Origin: Candidatus Yanofskyibacteriota bacterium | GTDB lineage: Bacteria > Patescibacteriota > Minisyncoccia > 2-02-FULL-40-12 > GWA2-44-9 | Direction of reading: 5' to 3' | NCBI GenBank assembly: GCA_016185505.1 | Contig: JACPNL010000010.1 | Span: 1-55,825, forward strand | Length of the DNA: 55,825 nucleotides | In this document: piece by piece, positions 40,475-50,230 of the stretch | Numbering within the stretch: position 1 is the first letter of the stretch | Layout: the number at the start of each line of letters is the position of its first letter | Translations under genes and position numbers: made by a program | Notes under the pieces: generated by a model | The model's input: only the letters and a program-made list of their open reading frames with translations | What the model was told of the DNA's origin: nothing | The model's database searches: none

Positions 40475-41701
40475 TTATTTCTTTATCGTGAAAAGAAGCG
40501 CTAATATGGCAACGACTGAAAGACCAAATCCGTAGGTAAAAGGATATGCAGGATTCATGTTCCACAGAAGTCCGGCCATAAGACCGGCAGGAATCAGTGC
40601 CAGGCCTGTAGATGTTTCAAACGCGCCGAGCGATGTAGCTCTGTCTTGGACCGGCGACAGGTCGGAGACAAAAGCCCTTTGGCTCGCGTCTATGAATGCT
40701 TTGAACGCGCCATAAAGCGCGAATAAACCCAGAAGCGCAAATAAACTGTCTGCAAAAACAAAGCCAAGGGACGTAACCGAGAACAAAGAATAACCGATAA
40801 GCACAACCGGCTTTCGGCCTATTTTATCGGACAATCGCCCGGCCGGAACTGATAGAGACGCGTCAAAAATATTGTAAAAAATGTAAAGCAGTATCGGCAA
40901 ACCAATGGCTAGTTTTTCCGGTTCGAATGAAGTTACAAAAAATCTTAAGAATTGATACGAAGCCAAATTACCTAAGTCCTTGAACCCTTCGCTGGCTTTA
41001 AGGATAAAGAACATAAAATTAAAATTCGCCAGATGAAATAAAGTGGCAACAACCATAAATTTCTTTAATGGCGGGGATAAATTTTTAAAACTCAGTTTTT
41101 TGTGATTTACTCCCTTTTCTTTCAGTGATTTGGGCTCTCGAACAAATACTAAAGGAAGAAGCGCGGTAACGGCTATAATGGCGGCGATTAAAAATATAAC
41201 TCGGAAGGAAATATCAAAATCAACAAAAAGAATATATACGACGATAGACCCGATGATAGCCCCCGCGCCATCCATTGCTCTTTGAACACCAAATCCAAGG
41301 CCGCGTCTTTTATCGACTATACCGGTCTGATCGGTATAGTCGGCCGACTCGGAGACAATCGCATCTCGCGGGGCATCGCGAAGTCCCTTGCCAATTCTTT
41401 CAACCGGACGCAAGACCAAAATATGCGACCAGGTTCTCGCCAATGGAAAGAAAAACTTAGCTAAAGCCGAAAAACCATAACCCCAAAAAACAAACTTCTT
41501 ATATTTCTTACTCTGATCAGCCCAATGGCCGGAAAGGACTTTGAAAATTGAGGCAAGGGCATCACCGCCTCCGCCTACCAAACCAACGGCAATCCCCGCT
41601 CCGCCAAGAGCGGTAATGAAGAAAGGCAGTAGCGGCTGTATCATCTCGCTTGAAAAATCAGCCAATAAAGAAGTAAGACCGAGAAGAATAATGTTCTTCA
41701 T
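40475..41701 (-). CDS. Major facilitator superfamily transporter
   Basis: 408 residues, about 11-12 hydrophobic helices. The N-terminal LTSLLADFSSEMIQPLLPFF, the loop GHWADQSKKYKKFVFWGYG (MFS motif A area) and GRLSDKIGRKPVVLIGYS (the repeat of motif A, GxxxDRxGRR) identify the family. RPVERIGKGLRDAPRDAIVSES is characteristic of a prokaryotic MFS branch with unknown substrates. Follows dnaX on the same strand with 52 bp of AGCTTATTAGC-type repeats between. Confidence 0.88.
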   Translation of the reverse strand: MKNIILLGLTSLLADFSSEMIQPLLPFFITALGGAGIAVGLVGGGGDALASIFKVLSGHWADQSKKYKKFVFWGYGFSALAKFFFPLARTWSHILVLRPVERIGKGLRDAPRDAIVSESADYTDQTGIVDKRRGLGFGVQRAMDGAGAIIGSIVVYILFVDFDISFRVIFLIAAIIAVTALLPLVFVREPKSLKEKGVNHKKLSFKNLSPPLKKFMVVATLFHLANFNFMFFILKASEGFKDLGNLASYQFLRFFVTSFEPEKLAIGLPILLYIFYNIFDASLSVPAGRLSDKIGRKPVVLIGYSLFSVTSLGFVFADSLFALLGLFALYGAFKAFIDASQRAFVSDLSPVQDRATSLGAFETSTGLALIPAGLMAGLLWNMNPAYPFTYGFGLSVVAILALLFTIKK

Positions 41702-41753
41702 AAATTTAGCTGGTAAGCAAATAAGCCAACTAGCTTATTAGCTTATACGCTTA

Positions 41754-42893
41754 CTAGCTCGTTAATTCGATGACTGCCAACTCTAACGGCAACTGCGGGA
41801 CGGGAGAGTGTTTTATCTCATTTCGAGCATTGGAAAAACTAACTATCATTTTAATCAACCGTTGGCTATCTACGCTTTGCCCCAGCGTTGAGATATTTTT
41901 TGTTTCCTCGTCGTTCATACCGCTTACGGAAGCAAGCACGGCCGGATTTATTTTTGCCATCAGAACGTTTCTTAGATACTCCACCAAATTGCCGGTGAAA
42001 TTTTCCATATCAGCCCCGGACATATGAATTTTTTGGATAACTTCCATAGAGCCAACCCTGTCATTATTTAAAAGACGGCCAAGAAATTCTGGGTAATATT
42101 TATACGAAACCAAACTCAATATTTCGTTCACGTCTTCAGCGGAAACCTCTTTGTTCGGATCAACGGAAGCATGGATTTTAGTCAGAGCCACTTCCGCGTC
42201 ACGCAACGCTCCGTCGGCAGACATGGCTATGGTTTTTATCGCTTCGTCATTTATCTTAATCCCCTCTTTACCGGCCATCATTTTTAATTTTTCAGAAATT
42301 TGGCCATGATTTAACCGTTTGAAATCAAATCTTTGCACACGGGATAATACCGTCGGCAATATCTTGTGCGGTTCGGTCGTAGCAAGAATAAAAATAACAT
42401 GCGCCGGCGGTTCTTCAAGCGTTTTTAATAAAGCGTTAAAAGCAGATTTTGAAAGCATGTGAACCTCGTCAATGAGAAATATTTTGTATCCCCCGCCCGG
42501 CGCGGCAACCATCGCCGAATCGTTCAGCTCCCGGATATCATCAACCCCCGTCCGCGAAGCGGCGTCTATCTCAATGAGGTCAAGTGAATTCCCCTGACTC
42601 GCGGCAAGACAAAAATGGCAGTTATCACACGGCTCCGTTAACACAGCTTCCGGCCTTCGGCTATCTGCTTTCAGCTGATTGCCGATTACTGGTTGCTGGT
42701 TGCGACGATAGTCACAGTTAAGCGCTTTAGCAAAAATACGGGCCAAAGACGTTTTGCCGGTCCCTCGAGAACCGGTGAATAAATAAGCGTGGCCCACCCG
42801 GCCGCTCTCTAATGCTCCTTGCAGGGTCTTTACTACATGCTCTTGACCCACTATTTCCGAGAATTTTTGCGGACGATACTTACGATATAACAT
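41754..42893 (-). CDS. dnaX: DNA polymerase III subunit gamma/tau
   Basis: Clamp-loader ATPase. 379 residues, lacking the long tau tail. MLYRKYRPQKFSEIVGQEHV is the hallmark start; GSRGTGKTSLARIFAKALNC is Walker A; EPCDNCHFC belongs to the zinc module; FLIDEVHMLSKSAFNALLKT is Walker B; ATTEPHKILPTVLSRVQRFDF holds the SRC-like arginine finger (SRV here). A foreign stretch (YRRNQQPVIGNQLKADSRRP) lies inside the zinc module, in frame, from a GGTTGCTGGTTGC/CAGCTGA spacer word. Confidence 0.95.
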   Translation of the reverse strand: MLYRKYRPQKFSEIVGQEHVVKTLQGALESGRVGHAYLFTGSRGTGKTSLARIFAKALNCDYRRNQQPVIGNQLKADSRRPEAVLTEPCDNCHFCLAASQGNSLDLIEIDAASRTGVDDIRELNDSAMVAAPGGGYKIFLIDEVHMLSKSAFNALLKTLEEPPAHVIFILATTEPHKILPTVLSRVQRFDFKRLNHGQISEKLKMMAGKEGIKINDEAIKTIAMSADGALRDAEVALTKIHASVDPNKEVSAEDVNEILSLVSYKYYPEFLGRLLNNDRVGSMEVIQKIHMSGADMENFTGNLVEYLRNVLMAKINPAVLASVSGMNDEETKNISTLGQSVDSQRLIKMIVSFSNARNEIKHSPVPQLPLELAVIELTS

Positions 42894-42898
42894 AAAAA

Positions 42899-43040
42899 AT
42901 TAACCTAATTATTCTAATTGCTCTAATTGACCTAAATAAACCCTAATGACCGAATAACTAATGACCAAAGGTTTGAGGATTAGACATTAGAAATTGTGAT
43001 TTATTTAGAATAATTAGAATAATTAGGTTAATTAGAATAA
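42899..43040. repeat. AT-rich dispersed repeat, copy B
   Basis: Same TAACCTAATTATTCTAATT...GACCTAAATAAA start and TTATTTAGAATAATTAGAAT end as copies A and C, between the GtrA-like gene and dnaX. Confidence 0.75.
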
Positions 43041-43041
43041 T

Positions 43042-43695
43042 TTATTTTCGGAATACTGTCATCTTGACTCCTATAAAACTTACCACTAACGCCGCTGCCG
43101 AACCGGCGATTCCGCCGGCATTGGCCCACTGATCACTGCTCAAGTCGAACATTGGATCTAAAAAATTTACTAAACCAGAAGCTATTCCAATATTCACAAG
43201 TCCGGCGATAATGTAAGCAGTAAAAAATTTTCCCAACTCTGCGGCGTTAATTTTGTTTTCCTCGCCAGAGGCGTTAACGCCCACCAGAGGCGGGTCAACC
43301 TCTGGTTGAGAAAATACCCAGAATTTGTTCCAAAAATAACTGTGAAATGTTGCTATAATAAACGCCGACGCGACGAAAATTGAATACCATAATCCCTTAT
43401 TTATATCCGACCAAGATATTAAAACATTCAAAATCCCAAAATATACCGCCGCGTTGGTAAAACCAACAGCAGAAAATTTGCCGAACTGACCGAAGAATGC
43501 CAGCCACCGCCCCAAAAAATATCCAAGATTTACCCCCAGTATCCAAAGAATGGGAACAAAAATAATCAACCAAGCATAAGATACACTGACAAATTCCGGC
43601 AATTCAAGAAAAACAAATATCCGCCACGCGATCAAACCGGTTATGAGTCCGGTTATTACTGAAAAATAAAAATCTTTGCGAGAAAATTGATGCAC
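43042..43695 (-). CDS. GtrA-like polytopic membrane protein
   Basis: 217 residues with about six membrane helices. FGKFSAVGFTNAAVYFGILN and SYFWNKFWVFSQ match the two signatures of GtrA-like proteins (FlippASe candidates for lipid-linked sugars). An extra pair of helices precedes this domain. PPLVGVNASGEENK is probably an in-frame insertion made of two CCAGAGGCG words. Lies between the ATPase gene and dnaX on the same strand. Confidence 0.7.
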   Translation of the reverse strand: MHQFSRKDFYFSVITGLITGLIAWRIFVFLELPEFVSVSYAWLIIFVPILWILGVNLGYFLGRWLAFFGQFGKFSAVGFTNAAVYFGILNVLISWSDINKGLWYSIFVASAFIIATFHSYFWNKFWVFSQPEVDPPLVGVNASGEENKINAAELGKFFTAYIIAGLVNIGIASGLVNFLDPMFDLSSDQWANAGGIAGSAAALVVSFIGVKMTVFRK

Positions 43696-43789
43696 ATTGT
43701 TACATTGTTACGTTGCTACATTGCTAAAAACAATTTAACAATATAACAATTTAACAATACGATAGATTCTCTTAGTTTCTATAATTAAC

Positions 43790-43820
43790 GACTTCGCAAG
43801 TCCGACGGACTTGCGAAGTC
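43790..43820. repeat. GACTTCGCAAGTCC palindrome, copy 2
   Basis: 14-bp arms around GAC. Flanks match the reverse complement of copy 1 at 29228-29258 over ATTAAC as well. Confidence 0.82.
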
Positions 43821-43830
43821 CTCTACTGCG

Positions 43831-46266
43831 CTACCCACTACTACCTACTGCGCTGAATTTAGATTTTATCTCCTCCTCTACCTCTTCCCTTGGCCGGCCG
43901 TATTTTAATTTTGACATTTTGTTTATTTCCAGAGCCAATTCTCTGTCACCGGCGCCAAATACCTTTTCGGTATCAACTTTAATATTGAAAGGGCGGGTCG
44001 TCTGGCCACCAACCAATAAACTAGCATAAGCGTTTAAGTTGTCTATGTTGACGAGATCTTGCGGAGTGAAAACCGGTTCAAATTTATTCTTCATAAACTC
44101 GGCGTCATCCGGACCAATCCTGAAAGAAATAATGGAGCCGACATTGCCGAAAACAGCGTCTCTAATCCCTTCCTTAAGTTGTTTTATAAATTGATGGGCA
44201 ATAACCAGATCGAGGCGATACTTTCGCGCTTCCGATAATATCGTTGAAATACTGTCAGTAGTGAAATTCTGAAACTCGTCAATGTAAAGATAAAAATCCT
44301 GGCGCGTTTCATCCGGAATATCCACGCGCGATAAAGCCGCCATCAAGAGCTTGCCGACAATGATCATACCGAGGAGATCTGCGTTCAGAGCGCCTATTTT
44401 GCCCTTGGACAGATTAACCACCAGAATTTTCCTGTTATCCATCGATTCCCGAAAATTTAACGCGCTCTTTTTCTGATTTATAATCGGACGCAAAAATTCG
44501 TTGTAAACAAACGAGGTTATTTTTGAAGAAATATAAGGGGCCATGTTTGCCAAACTTTGCTCGCCTTGCGCTTTCTGCGCTTCAAGTTCCCAGAATTCTC
44601 TAACCAAAGGATTTGTCTCGCGAGAAAGTTTGTCTTTTCTGTAAGCGTCGTCAACCAAAACTCGTGAAATATCAGCCAATACAGGAATTTCATAACGATA
44701 ATCGTCAAGCAAAAGCAAAGCGGAATTCTTGAAATATTTTTCAAACATCGGTCCGCCGGTTGTTCTTAAGTCATACAATTTATTAAATATCTCAAAGAGT
44801 TCGTCTATAACCATTGTTTTTTGCTCGGGATGATCAGGGTTTATCTCAAGCATATTCAAACCCATCGGCCGGGAAATATCACCGGGATCAAAATAAACAA
44901 CATCATTAGTTCTGTCTTTGGGAATAATAGATAAAACAAATTCAGCAAATTCTCCGTGCGGATCAATCACGCAAACCCCTTTGCCGTTCTCTATGTCCTG
45001 CCGAATCATTGACTCCATAAAAACCGACTTGCCCGTGCCGGTCTGACCGATAATATACAAATGCCTTCGCCTGTCGGCATCACTCATTTTGACTAATGTT
45101 TCAACGCCTCGAAAAATATTTTTGCCTAAAACAATCCCCTCCTGTGGCAGATTCGGCGGTGGTTCGGCCGGCTTAGAACGCAAGAATTTTATCCTCGGCG
45201 CAAGAGTGGACGCCAACGGAAAGTGATATAAACTGGTTATTTCTTCCGAGGACAGAAACGTAGACTGCGAATTGTCAAAAAGCCGGAAAGAAAAATTAAA
45301 TAATAACTTTTTTAGCGTTCTGGACGACATATTGATTATTTTTAGACTGTTCATCTCGCCGGCCGCGAACTGCGCTAGTGAACCGTCTATGTCCCCAAGC
45401 AGTTGTTTAGCCCTCATCTCGCTACCAGCCGAAACAACCACCCTTATATTTGTATCAAAAAGCGGCTTCGTCGCCTTGGACTGAATGTTTTTGATTATCT
45501 CCTCGTCAAATGGCGTAACAACACGAAGTTGTTGGTTGTCAGTTGTTGGTTGTTGGTCTTTCTTCGGCTTATGCTTAGCTCGAGACAACGCCTCTGAAAA
45601 CTTATACCCCGATTGCATTTCACGAGCTGTTTTTTGAGCAAGTTTCCGCATATCATCCCGATGCGACGGCCGCATCAATATCTGAACAGCCGCACCTTCG
45701 CCTTCTTTTTCAAGTTTGGACAAAGAAGTGGCTATCTCGCTTAATGGATCGGCCTGCAAATTCTGATATGTCTTGAAGGGTAATAGTGGAATTTTGGACA
45801 GTTTCACATACGCGCCCAGCGCGACGCCGTCAGGATTGAATATATTATAGTCCTTAACTTTCTCCACCTCCGCGGTAGGGAAAAATCCATGAACTTGTTT
45901 TTCAAATACCTGCTCATACGTCTTGGGAACAGCTATGTAGAAAAATATCTCCTCGCCAACATGATGAACCGCCATTTCAAGGGAAATATACGGCTCGCCA
46001 TAAATAAATTTATTCCAACCCCTTGAGTGGATATTGGAAAAAGACGAATACAATTGCTCCATTACGGAAATAAGGTCTTTTTCGGTTTTCTGTTGCGCTT
46101 GCCCTGATCCTGTCGAAGGATCGCGCGGAAGAGTTATCAAAAAAAGTGACATATTGAGCGCCCTTGCTATGTGACCCTTGGTCCTCAAGGAACCAAACAA
46201 CACCAAAGCGGCGACAAAGATAATGGCGATGACAACTAAGTAAGTAATTATCAAAAACAGAGACAA
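43831..46266 (-). CDS. VirB4/TraC-HerA-type conjugation ATPase
   Basis: 811 residues. N-terminal membrane helix (FLIITYLVVIAIIFVAALVLF), ~350 residues of upstream domain, then a P-loop ATPase: YIIGQTGTGKSVFMESM (Walker A), GVCVIDPHGEFAEF, DFYLYIDEFQNFTTD (Walker B) and LDLVIAHQFIKQL (sensor/Gln motif). This fits the type IV secretion coupling/VirB4-like family used by these bacteria for pili or DNA transfer. Two in-frame word insertions: RDPSTGSGQAQQ near residue 50 and KKDQQPTTDNQQLR near residue 230. The 46407 gene lies just upstream. Confidence 0.82.
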   Translation of the reverse strand: MSLFLIITYLVVIAIIFVAALVLFGSLRTKGHIARALNMSLFLITLPRDPSTGSGQAQQKTEKDLISVMEQLYSSFSNIHSRGWNKFIYGEPYISLEMAVHHVGEEIFFYIAVPKTYEQVFEKQVHGFFPTAEVEKVKDYNIFNPDGVALGAYVKLSKIPLLPFKTYQNLQADPLSEIATSLSKLEKEGEGAAVQILMRPSHRDDMRKLAQKTAREMQSGYKFSEALSRAKHKPKKDQQPTTDNQQLRVVTPFDEEIIKNIQSKATKPLFDTNIRVVVSAGSEMRAKQLLGDIDGSLAQFAAGEMNSLKIINMSSRTLKKLLFNFSFRLFDNSQSTFLSSEEITSLYHFPLASTLAPRIKFLRSKPAEPPPNLPQEGIVLGKNIFRGVETLVKMSDADRRRHLYIIGQTGTGKSVFMESMIRQDIENGKGVCVIDPHGEFAEFVLSIIPKDRTNDVVYFDPGDISRPMGLNMLEINPDHPEQKTMVIDELFEIFNKLYDLRTTGGPMFEKYFKNSALLLLDDYRYEIPVLADISRVLVDDAYRKDKLSRETNPLVREFWELEAQKAQGEQSLANMAPYISSKITSFVYNEFLRPIINQKKSALNFRESMDNRKILVVNLSKGKIGALNADLLGMIIVGKLLMAALSRVDIPDETRQDFYLYIDEFQNFTTDSISTILSEARKYRLDLVIAHQFIKQLKEGIRDAVFGNVGSIISFRIGPDDAEFMKNKFEPVFTPQDLVNIDNLNAYASLLVGGQTTRPFNIKVDTEKVFGAGDRELALEINKMSKLKYGRPREEVEEEIKSKFSAVGSSG

Positions 46267-46271
46267 GGTAA

Positions 46272-46416
46272 AATTAAATTATTCTAATTTCTAATTAACC
46301 TAATTGACCTAAATAAATCCCAATGACCTAATGCCTAAAAACTTATTTCGCTATTTGGGTATTAGACATTAGTCATTATTTAGAATAATTAGAGCAATTA
46401 GAATAATTAGGTCAAT
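46272..46416. repeat. AT-rich dispersed repeat, copy C (empty site)
   Basis: Reads AAATAAATCC directly into CAATGACC, the uninterrupted form of the site that in copy A holds the 67-bp double-hairpin element. Confidence 0.8.
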
Positions 46417-46853
46417 TTTTCCAGTTTCTTTCTTTCCACTAACATATTATAAAGTTCATCCACCAAAACATCATGGAACGCGTCTATGAGAGCGGGATTA
46501 TTAGACCTTACGGCTTCTTTGACGCCGTCGTCCAGTCCTTTATTGAAAACCATATTAATAAGCGCCTGAACTTTTTCTTTCAACTCCGGCAAAACATAAC
46601 TTAACGCGCTGTCGTCAAGTCCAACTTGGCCGTCGTCCTGTTGCGGCCGAGTCGAACTGGGCTGGGGCTTGGTTGGCGACGGTTGATACTGTGGGATTTG
46701 CTGTTGAATTTTTTCTCCGATAATTTCACGCAGGGTTTCTTTTTCGTGTGGCGATTCCGGCGCCACCTCGCCATGTCCCAAAGCCGCGCGCTTTTCGGCG
46801 ATCTGTTGTTCCAGTTGCGCTATCTCTTGTTCAATAGTCGGCTGATTTTCCAT
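46407..46853 (-). CDS. Hypothetical partner of the conjugation ATPase
   Basis: 148 residues: N-terminal coiled coil (IEQEIAQLEQQIAEKRAALG), a Pro/Gln-rich linker (QQQIPQYQPSPTKPQPSS) and a C-terminal helical domain (LPELKEKVQALINMVFNKGL, ALIDAFHDVLVDELYNMLVE). No membrane segment. It directly precedes the ATPase gene, separated only by the dispersed repeat, and probably works with it. Family not recognised. Confidence 0.65.
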   Translation of the reverse strand: MENQPTIEQEIAQLEQQIAEKRAALGHGEVAPESPHEKETLREIIGEKIQQQIPQYQPSPTKPQPSSTRPQQDDGQVGLDDSALSYVLPELKEKVQALINMVFNKGLDDGVKEAVRSNNPALIDAFHDVLVDELYNMLVERKKLEKLT

Positions 46854-46904
46854 ACTAACATTTTAACATAAATAAATTTACATTAATCAACAATGCGCAT
46901 AACT

Positions 46905-46946
46905 ATAATTCTACGAAATTATCATATGATAATTTCGTAGAATTAT
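46905..46946. repeat. Perfect 42-bp loopless palindrome, second copy
   Basis: 21-bp arms meeting at ATCATATGAT, as at 3703-3744, but with arms ATAATTCTACGAAATT. Upstream of the 46407-46853 gene. Confidence 0.85.
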
Positions 46947-46984
46947 TCCGAGATTAATACAAAACAAATTATCAAGTTTGAAAT

Positions 46985-47012
46985 CAAAAACCGCCTCCGA
47001 TGGGCGGCCCAG
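46985..47012 (-). terminator. Terminator of the GC-rich secreted protein gene
   Basis: Minus strand CCGCC CATCGGA GGCGG then TTTTTG. CTTCGACGATGCTCAGG and GC-rich words fill the gap to the stop at 47062. Confidence 0.65.
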
Positions 47013-47061
47013 TCAAGCTGGGCTCGCCCTCGGGGCGGTCGCCCTTCGACGATGCTCAGGG

Positions 47062-47511
47062 CTAGCTGCGCTCGGGGCCGCAGGGCGGAATGTTGACCGC
47101 CCTTTCGATCGGCCGACGCGGGTTGATCTCCAGATACTCCGCAAACCAATCCGTCCCGAACCCATGACCCTCTACACTTTCACTGAAAACGAGTTCACGG
47201 TCTAACCTGATACTTCCTTTCGGAAGTGTCGGGTCGTTGGTAACGACCCGCAGTGTCCGCCGACCGAAGTTATCGTGACGGGCGACGAACTGCGCCCGCC
47301 GCGACCGATCGGCTCCACCGAAATGGACATCGTAGACCGTCGAACCGTCCGACATCCGACAGGTGTGAAAATCGTGATACGCCACGACCTCGCCAATGGT
47401 GATGTCGGTCACACTAACCGTCGTCGAGAGACTACTGGATACGGAAAACGCGACCACGACGGCAACGACGGCGACAACGGCAACAACGGCGACGTAGTCG
47501 ATTGCTCTCAT
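47062..47511 (-). CDS. GC-rich exported hypothetical protein
   Basis: About 149 residues from ATG 47511, which has AGGAGG 7 bases upstream (the track start at 47559 is less likely). A striking Val/Ala helix (YVAVVAVVAVVAVVVAFSVS) anchors or exports it. The outside part is beta-rich with two cysteines (FHTCRMSDG, NIPPCGPE). Codon usage and GC content differ sharply from the neighbours, like the genes at 3805 and 55046. It has a consensus promoter. I do not recognise it. Confidence 0.6.
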   Translation of the reverse strand: MRAIDYVAVVAVVAVVAVVVAFSVSSSLSTTVSVTDITIGEVVAYHDFHTCRMSDGSTVYDVHFGGADRSRRAQFVARHDNFGRRTLRVVTNDPTLPKGSIRLDRELVFSESVEGHGFGTDWFAEYLEINPRRPIERAVNIPPCGPERS

Positions 47512-47571
47512 TTTTTTCCTCCTGATGCTCTGGATTGGCTGCCAGAGTGCTGCTCTCAACTGGATACTTTA

Positions 47572-47601
47572 ATTATAACATATCCGGCACAGATTTGTCA
47601 A
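47572..47601 (-). promoter_or_regulatory. Consensus sigma-70 promoter
   Basis: Minus strand TTGACA, 18 bases, TATAAT, about 60 bases before ATG 47511. Confidence 0.8.
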
Positions 47602-47653
47602 TAGTTCGACGGATTCGACGAACTCACCGCAGGCAAGCTCACCATAATATCTT

Positions 47654-47679
47654 AAAAATCGGCCTAAAAGGCCGATTTT
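47654..47679 (-). terminator. Terminator of the L,D-transpeptidase gene
   Basis: AAAATCGGCC / GGCCGATTTT. A near twin ends the DksA-like gene at 55370-55397. Confidence 0.8.
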
Positions 47680-47701
47680 CGTATCATTTACCAAGTATAA
47701 A

Positions 47702-50230
47702 TTAAGATGCTGACCTCCATGATTCTCCGTTTGCAGAACTAATTTTAATCTTGGAAACACCTGTTCCTATATATTTTTCCAAAACCTTAACATCCTCTCT
47801 GTCTAGCCGAATACACCCATGGCTAGGATGAAGAATATTATCTGAATCGGTCGGGTTTGAGTGTATTAGTTCAGCACGTCCCGCTAATCTATACGATATC
47901 GGCCCAAACGGATTTTGGTCCCAACGCTCCATCAACCCGCCCATTGTGTAAAAATCCAGCTTGGCAAGCGGCGACTCTCCCCTTGACCTTTCTTTCAAGT
48001 GCCTAAGATGCTCCTCTGATTTATTGGGTTGAATTTTGTTGCCTTGATCAAAATATGTTGCCTCCGGACCGGTTGCCGGATACCATTTGTCATGATACTT
48101 ATATTCAACCTCTCCGGATCCTCCCAAACGTATCTCGGCGCCATAAGGCAAGAACGAATCTTTCCAGCGCAAAGTTGAATAGCCATATTCAACGGAGGAT
48201 ATCGTAAATATTCCGTCCGGCGTACGCCCATATCCGAGGGACTTGAAAGCCGGCCCGCCATCCTTCGGCACATTCATAAACCCAGCTCTTGAGGCGTAAG
48301 TGTCTATAAGATGACCATTGTGAACGACATTAAAAATTCCTTCTTCCTGGTTAAAGTAAATGCTCGATTTGCCGGCCGCTTTCCTTAAAATAAGCTCCCA
48401 TTTCTTTAAATCCTTTTTAGATAAGTCAGCCAATTTCGGCGAGAGATCTTCTTCCGAAGTAATTTTCAAAGCAAACTCGTATGCTTTTGCCGCTCCGAAG
48501 TTTGCCTCGAGAAAATTGCTAAATTTCTGATATGTTTCGAGAGCAGAACCGGTTTGTTCCTGTCCAGAATAAAGCTGGACAAAAGCATCCATATAATTTC
48601 TCACGGTATGTTTATCAAGAGTAGTAAAACGGTTATTGCGGCGTATTTCCGAAAAATTATTTATATAATCACTGAGGGACTCTTCATACATTTTTTCCGC
48701 CTTATCTTCCAACCCCAAGACATCCGCCGCTTTGATTGCTTCTAATTGAAAATAGTCATCAGAACCCACATATCTTGCCGCAAGATATGGTTTGACGCTA
48801 TATCTGGCCGCTTCTTTTGCCATCATTGTCGGTAACTCGGTTGGAACATCGATATCGGGAACCCTATCCAATATATTCGCTATCATATCCGGCGCTTTCG
48901 GTAAATCTTCATAGACCTCACCTTTCCACGCTCCTAATGTCAACAGTCCGGCGCCAACATAGATGAGAGCTTTTTTTCTCACACGGTCTCGTATTTTTTG
49001 TAAAAATGTTTTTCTCTCTGGGATTTTTATTTCGGGAATGATATCTTCAGGGACTACTTTTTCGGTTTTGGGGATTATTGTTTTAATCTCCGACTCAGAG
49101 GGTGTTTCTTTGGGTACTTCTTTAATTTCTGACGCAACCTCTTCGGTAACCGTTTCGCCAGCCTCCAATGAAGTCCCGAGAGTAAGTACTGCTTGATCAA
49201 TCGCGTCGTCTATAGTAGCTCTATCTTCTTCCACAACTTCTATTTTTTGAACAGGGACTGAAAGTTCTGACGACTCCTCTTCGACGCCTTCCAAAAACAG
49301 ACGGTCAATCTCATCTTTTTGCTCAATAGTAATGACTGGCACAAATTCCTGTTTTGACCTCTGCGCAATTTCTGGCTTGGATTTCGGCTCTGTTTTCGGC
49401 TCCGTTTCTGGTTTTAATTCTGTCTCAACGCTTTCCTTCGCCCCCGTCTTTCTGCTTTTTCCAAGACGTGCTTTTTCTTTCTCTAAAGCCTCGATCTCCT
49501 CCTCAAGCGGCCGACGGTTAATAACGCCCGCTTCTTGGCGCAATATTTTGTATTTCTCCAATAGTTGGCTATCAATTTCTTTGATCCTGTCAGGAACGTC
49601 TTCGGTCTTCTTTATAGCCGCTTTTGCTTCCCAATAAGCAAGCTCAAGGGGTTTTCCTGTGTCTATAGAGTAATCAATCATTCTATCAATCTCGGCGTTT
49701 ATTGTGTCTTTTCTTTCCTTGCGCCTTTCTTGAAATTCACGCCTCTTGTCCTCCCAATAAGCCGACTCCAATGGCCTTGCTGTGTCTTTGGCATATTGAA
49801 GCATCTTTTCAATCTCATCTAGGGTTGCTTCTTTTTCTGTTTCTGGTGTTTCGATCCCAAATCGTAATCGTTTCTTCTTGTCCTTAGTTTGTTGGCCAGA
49901 AGAAAGCTCCGCTTCAATCTTACTTAAACTTGTAGTTTGGTTAGTTTTTTCTTTATCTTCATCAGATAATTTTTCAAAGGATCCTAAGAAGAGTTTTCTT
50001 TTCCGGTCGTATTCCCTTCCGATTCTTTCATATTCAACAACTTGCGGGTCTGTCTTAAGCTTGCTTTCATCCATGTTGTCTATGCGCTTGTTGATCTCGC
50101 GGCGGATCGAATCCATTTCGGTTTTAGACAATAAAACATCCCTCTTCAGTCTAAGAGTGTCTGCGTAAAGTTCTTCACGGCTTCTCTCCGGCGCAACAGG
50201 CCATTCTTGTTGTTTCATACGTTCCGTCAT
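47702..50230 (-). CDS. L,D-transpeptidase (YkuD) with long cytoplasmic region
   Basis: 842 residues. The first ~420 are charged and coiled-coil-rich, with repeats (SAYWEDKRREFQERRKERKD and LAYWEAKAAIKK preceded by similar ARPLE/GKPLE stretches). One membrane helix follows (KKALIYVGAGLLTLGAW), then ~200 helical residues, then the YkuD catalytic domain: GYGRTPDGIFTISSVEYG and HPSHGCIRLDREDV with the nucleophile Cys. It cross-links peptidoglycan stems outside the membrane; the long internal part could sense or scaffold. Own terminator. Confidence 0.88.
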   Translation of the reverse strand: MTERMKQQEWPVAPERSREELYADTLRLKRDVLLSKTEMDSIRREINKRIDNMDESKLKTDPQVVEYERIGREYDRKRKLFLGSFEKLSDEDKEKTNQTTSLSKIEAELSSGQQTKDKKKRLRFGIETPETEKEATLDEIEKMLQYAKDTARPLESAYWEDKRREFQERRKERKDTINAEIDRMIDYSIDTGKPLELAYWEAKAAIKKTEDVPDRIKEIDSQLLEKYKILRQEAGVINRRPLEEEIEALEKEKARLGKSRKTGAKESVETELKPETEPKTEPKSKPEIAQRSKQEFVPVITIEQKDEIDRLFLEGVEEESSELSVPVQKIEVVEEDRATIDDAIDQAVLTLGTSLEAGETVTEEVASEIKEVPKETPSESEIKTIIPKTEKVVPEDIIPEIKIPERKTFLQKIRDRVRKKALIYVGAGLLTLGAWKGEVYEDLPKAPDMIANILDRVPDIDVPTELPTMMAKEAARYSVKPYLAARYVGSDDYFQLEAIKAADVLGLEDKAEKMYEESLSDYINNFSEIRRNNRFTTLDKHTVRNYMDAFVQLYSGQEQTGSALETYQKFSNFLEANFGAAKAYEFALKITSEEDLSPKLADLSKKDLKKWELILRKAAGKSSIYFNQEEGIFNVVHNGHLIDTYASRAGFMNVPKDGGPAFKSLGYGRTPDGIFTISSVEYGYSTLRWKDSFLPYGAEIRLGGSGEVEYKYHDKWYPATGPEATYFDQGNKIQPNKSEEHLRHLKERSRGESPLAKLDFYTMGGLMERWDQNPFGPISYRLAGRAELIHSNPTDSDNILHPSHGCIRLDREDVKVLEKYIGTGVSKIKISSANGESWRSAS

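Noticed and set aside
47275-47604. 109-residue + strand ORF over the GC-rich secreted protein
   Set aside because: Shadow frame; the minus strand has AGGAGG, a consensus promoter and a membrane helix.
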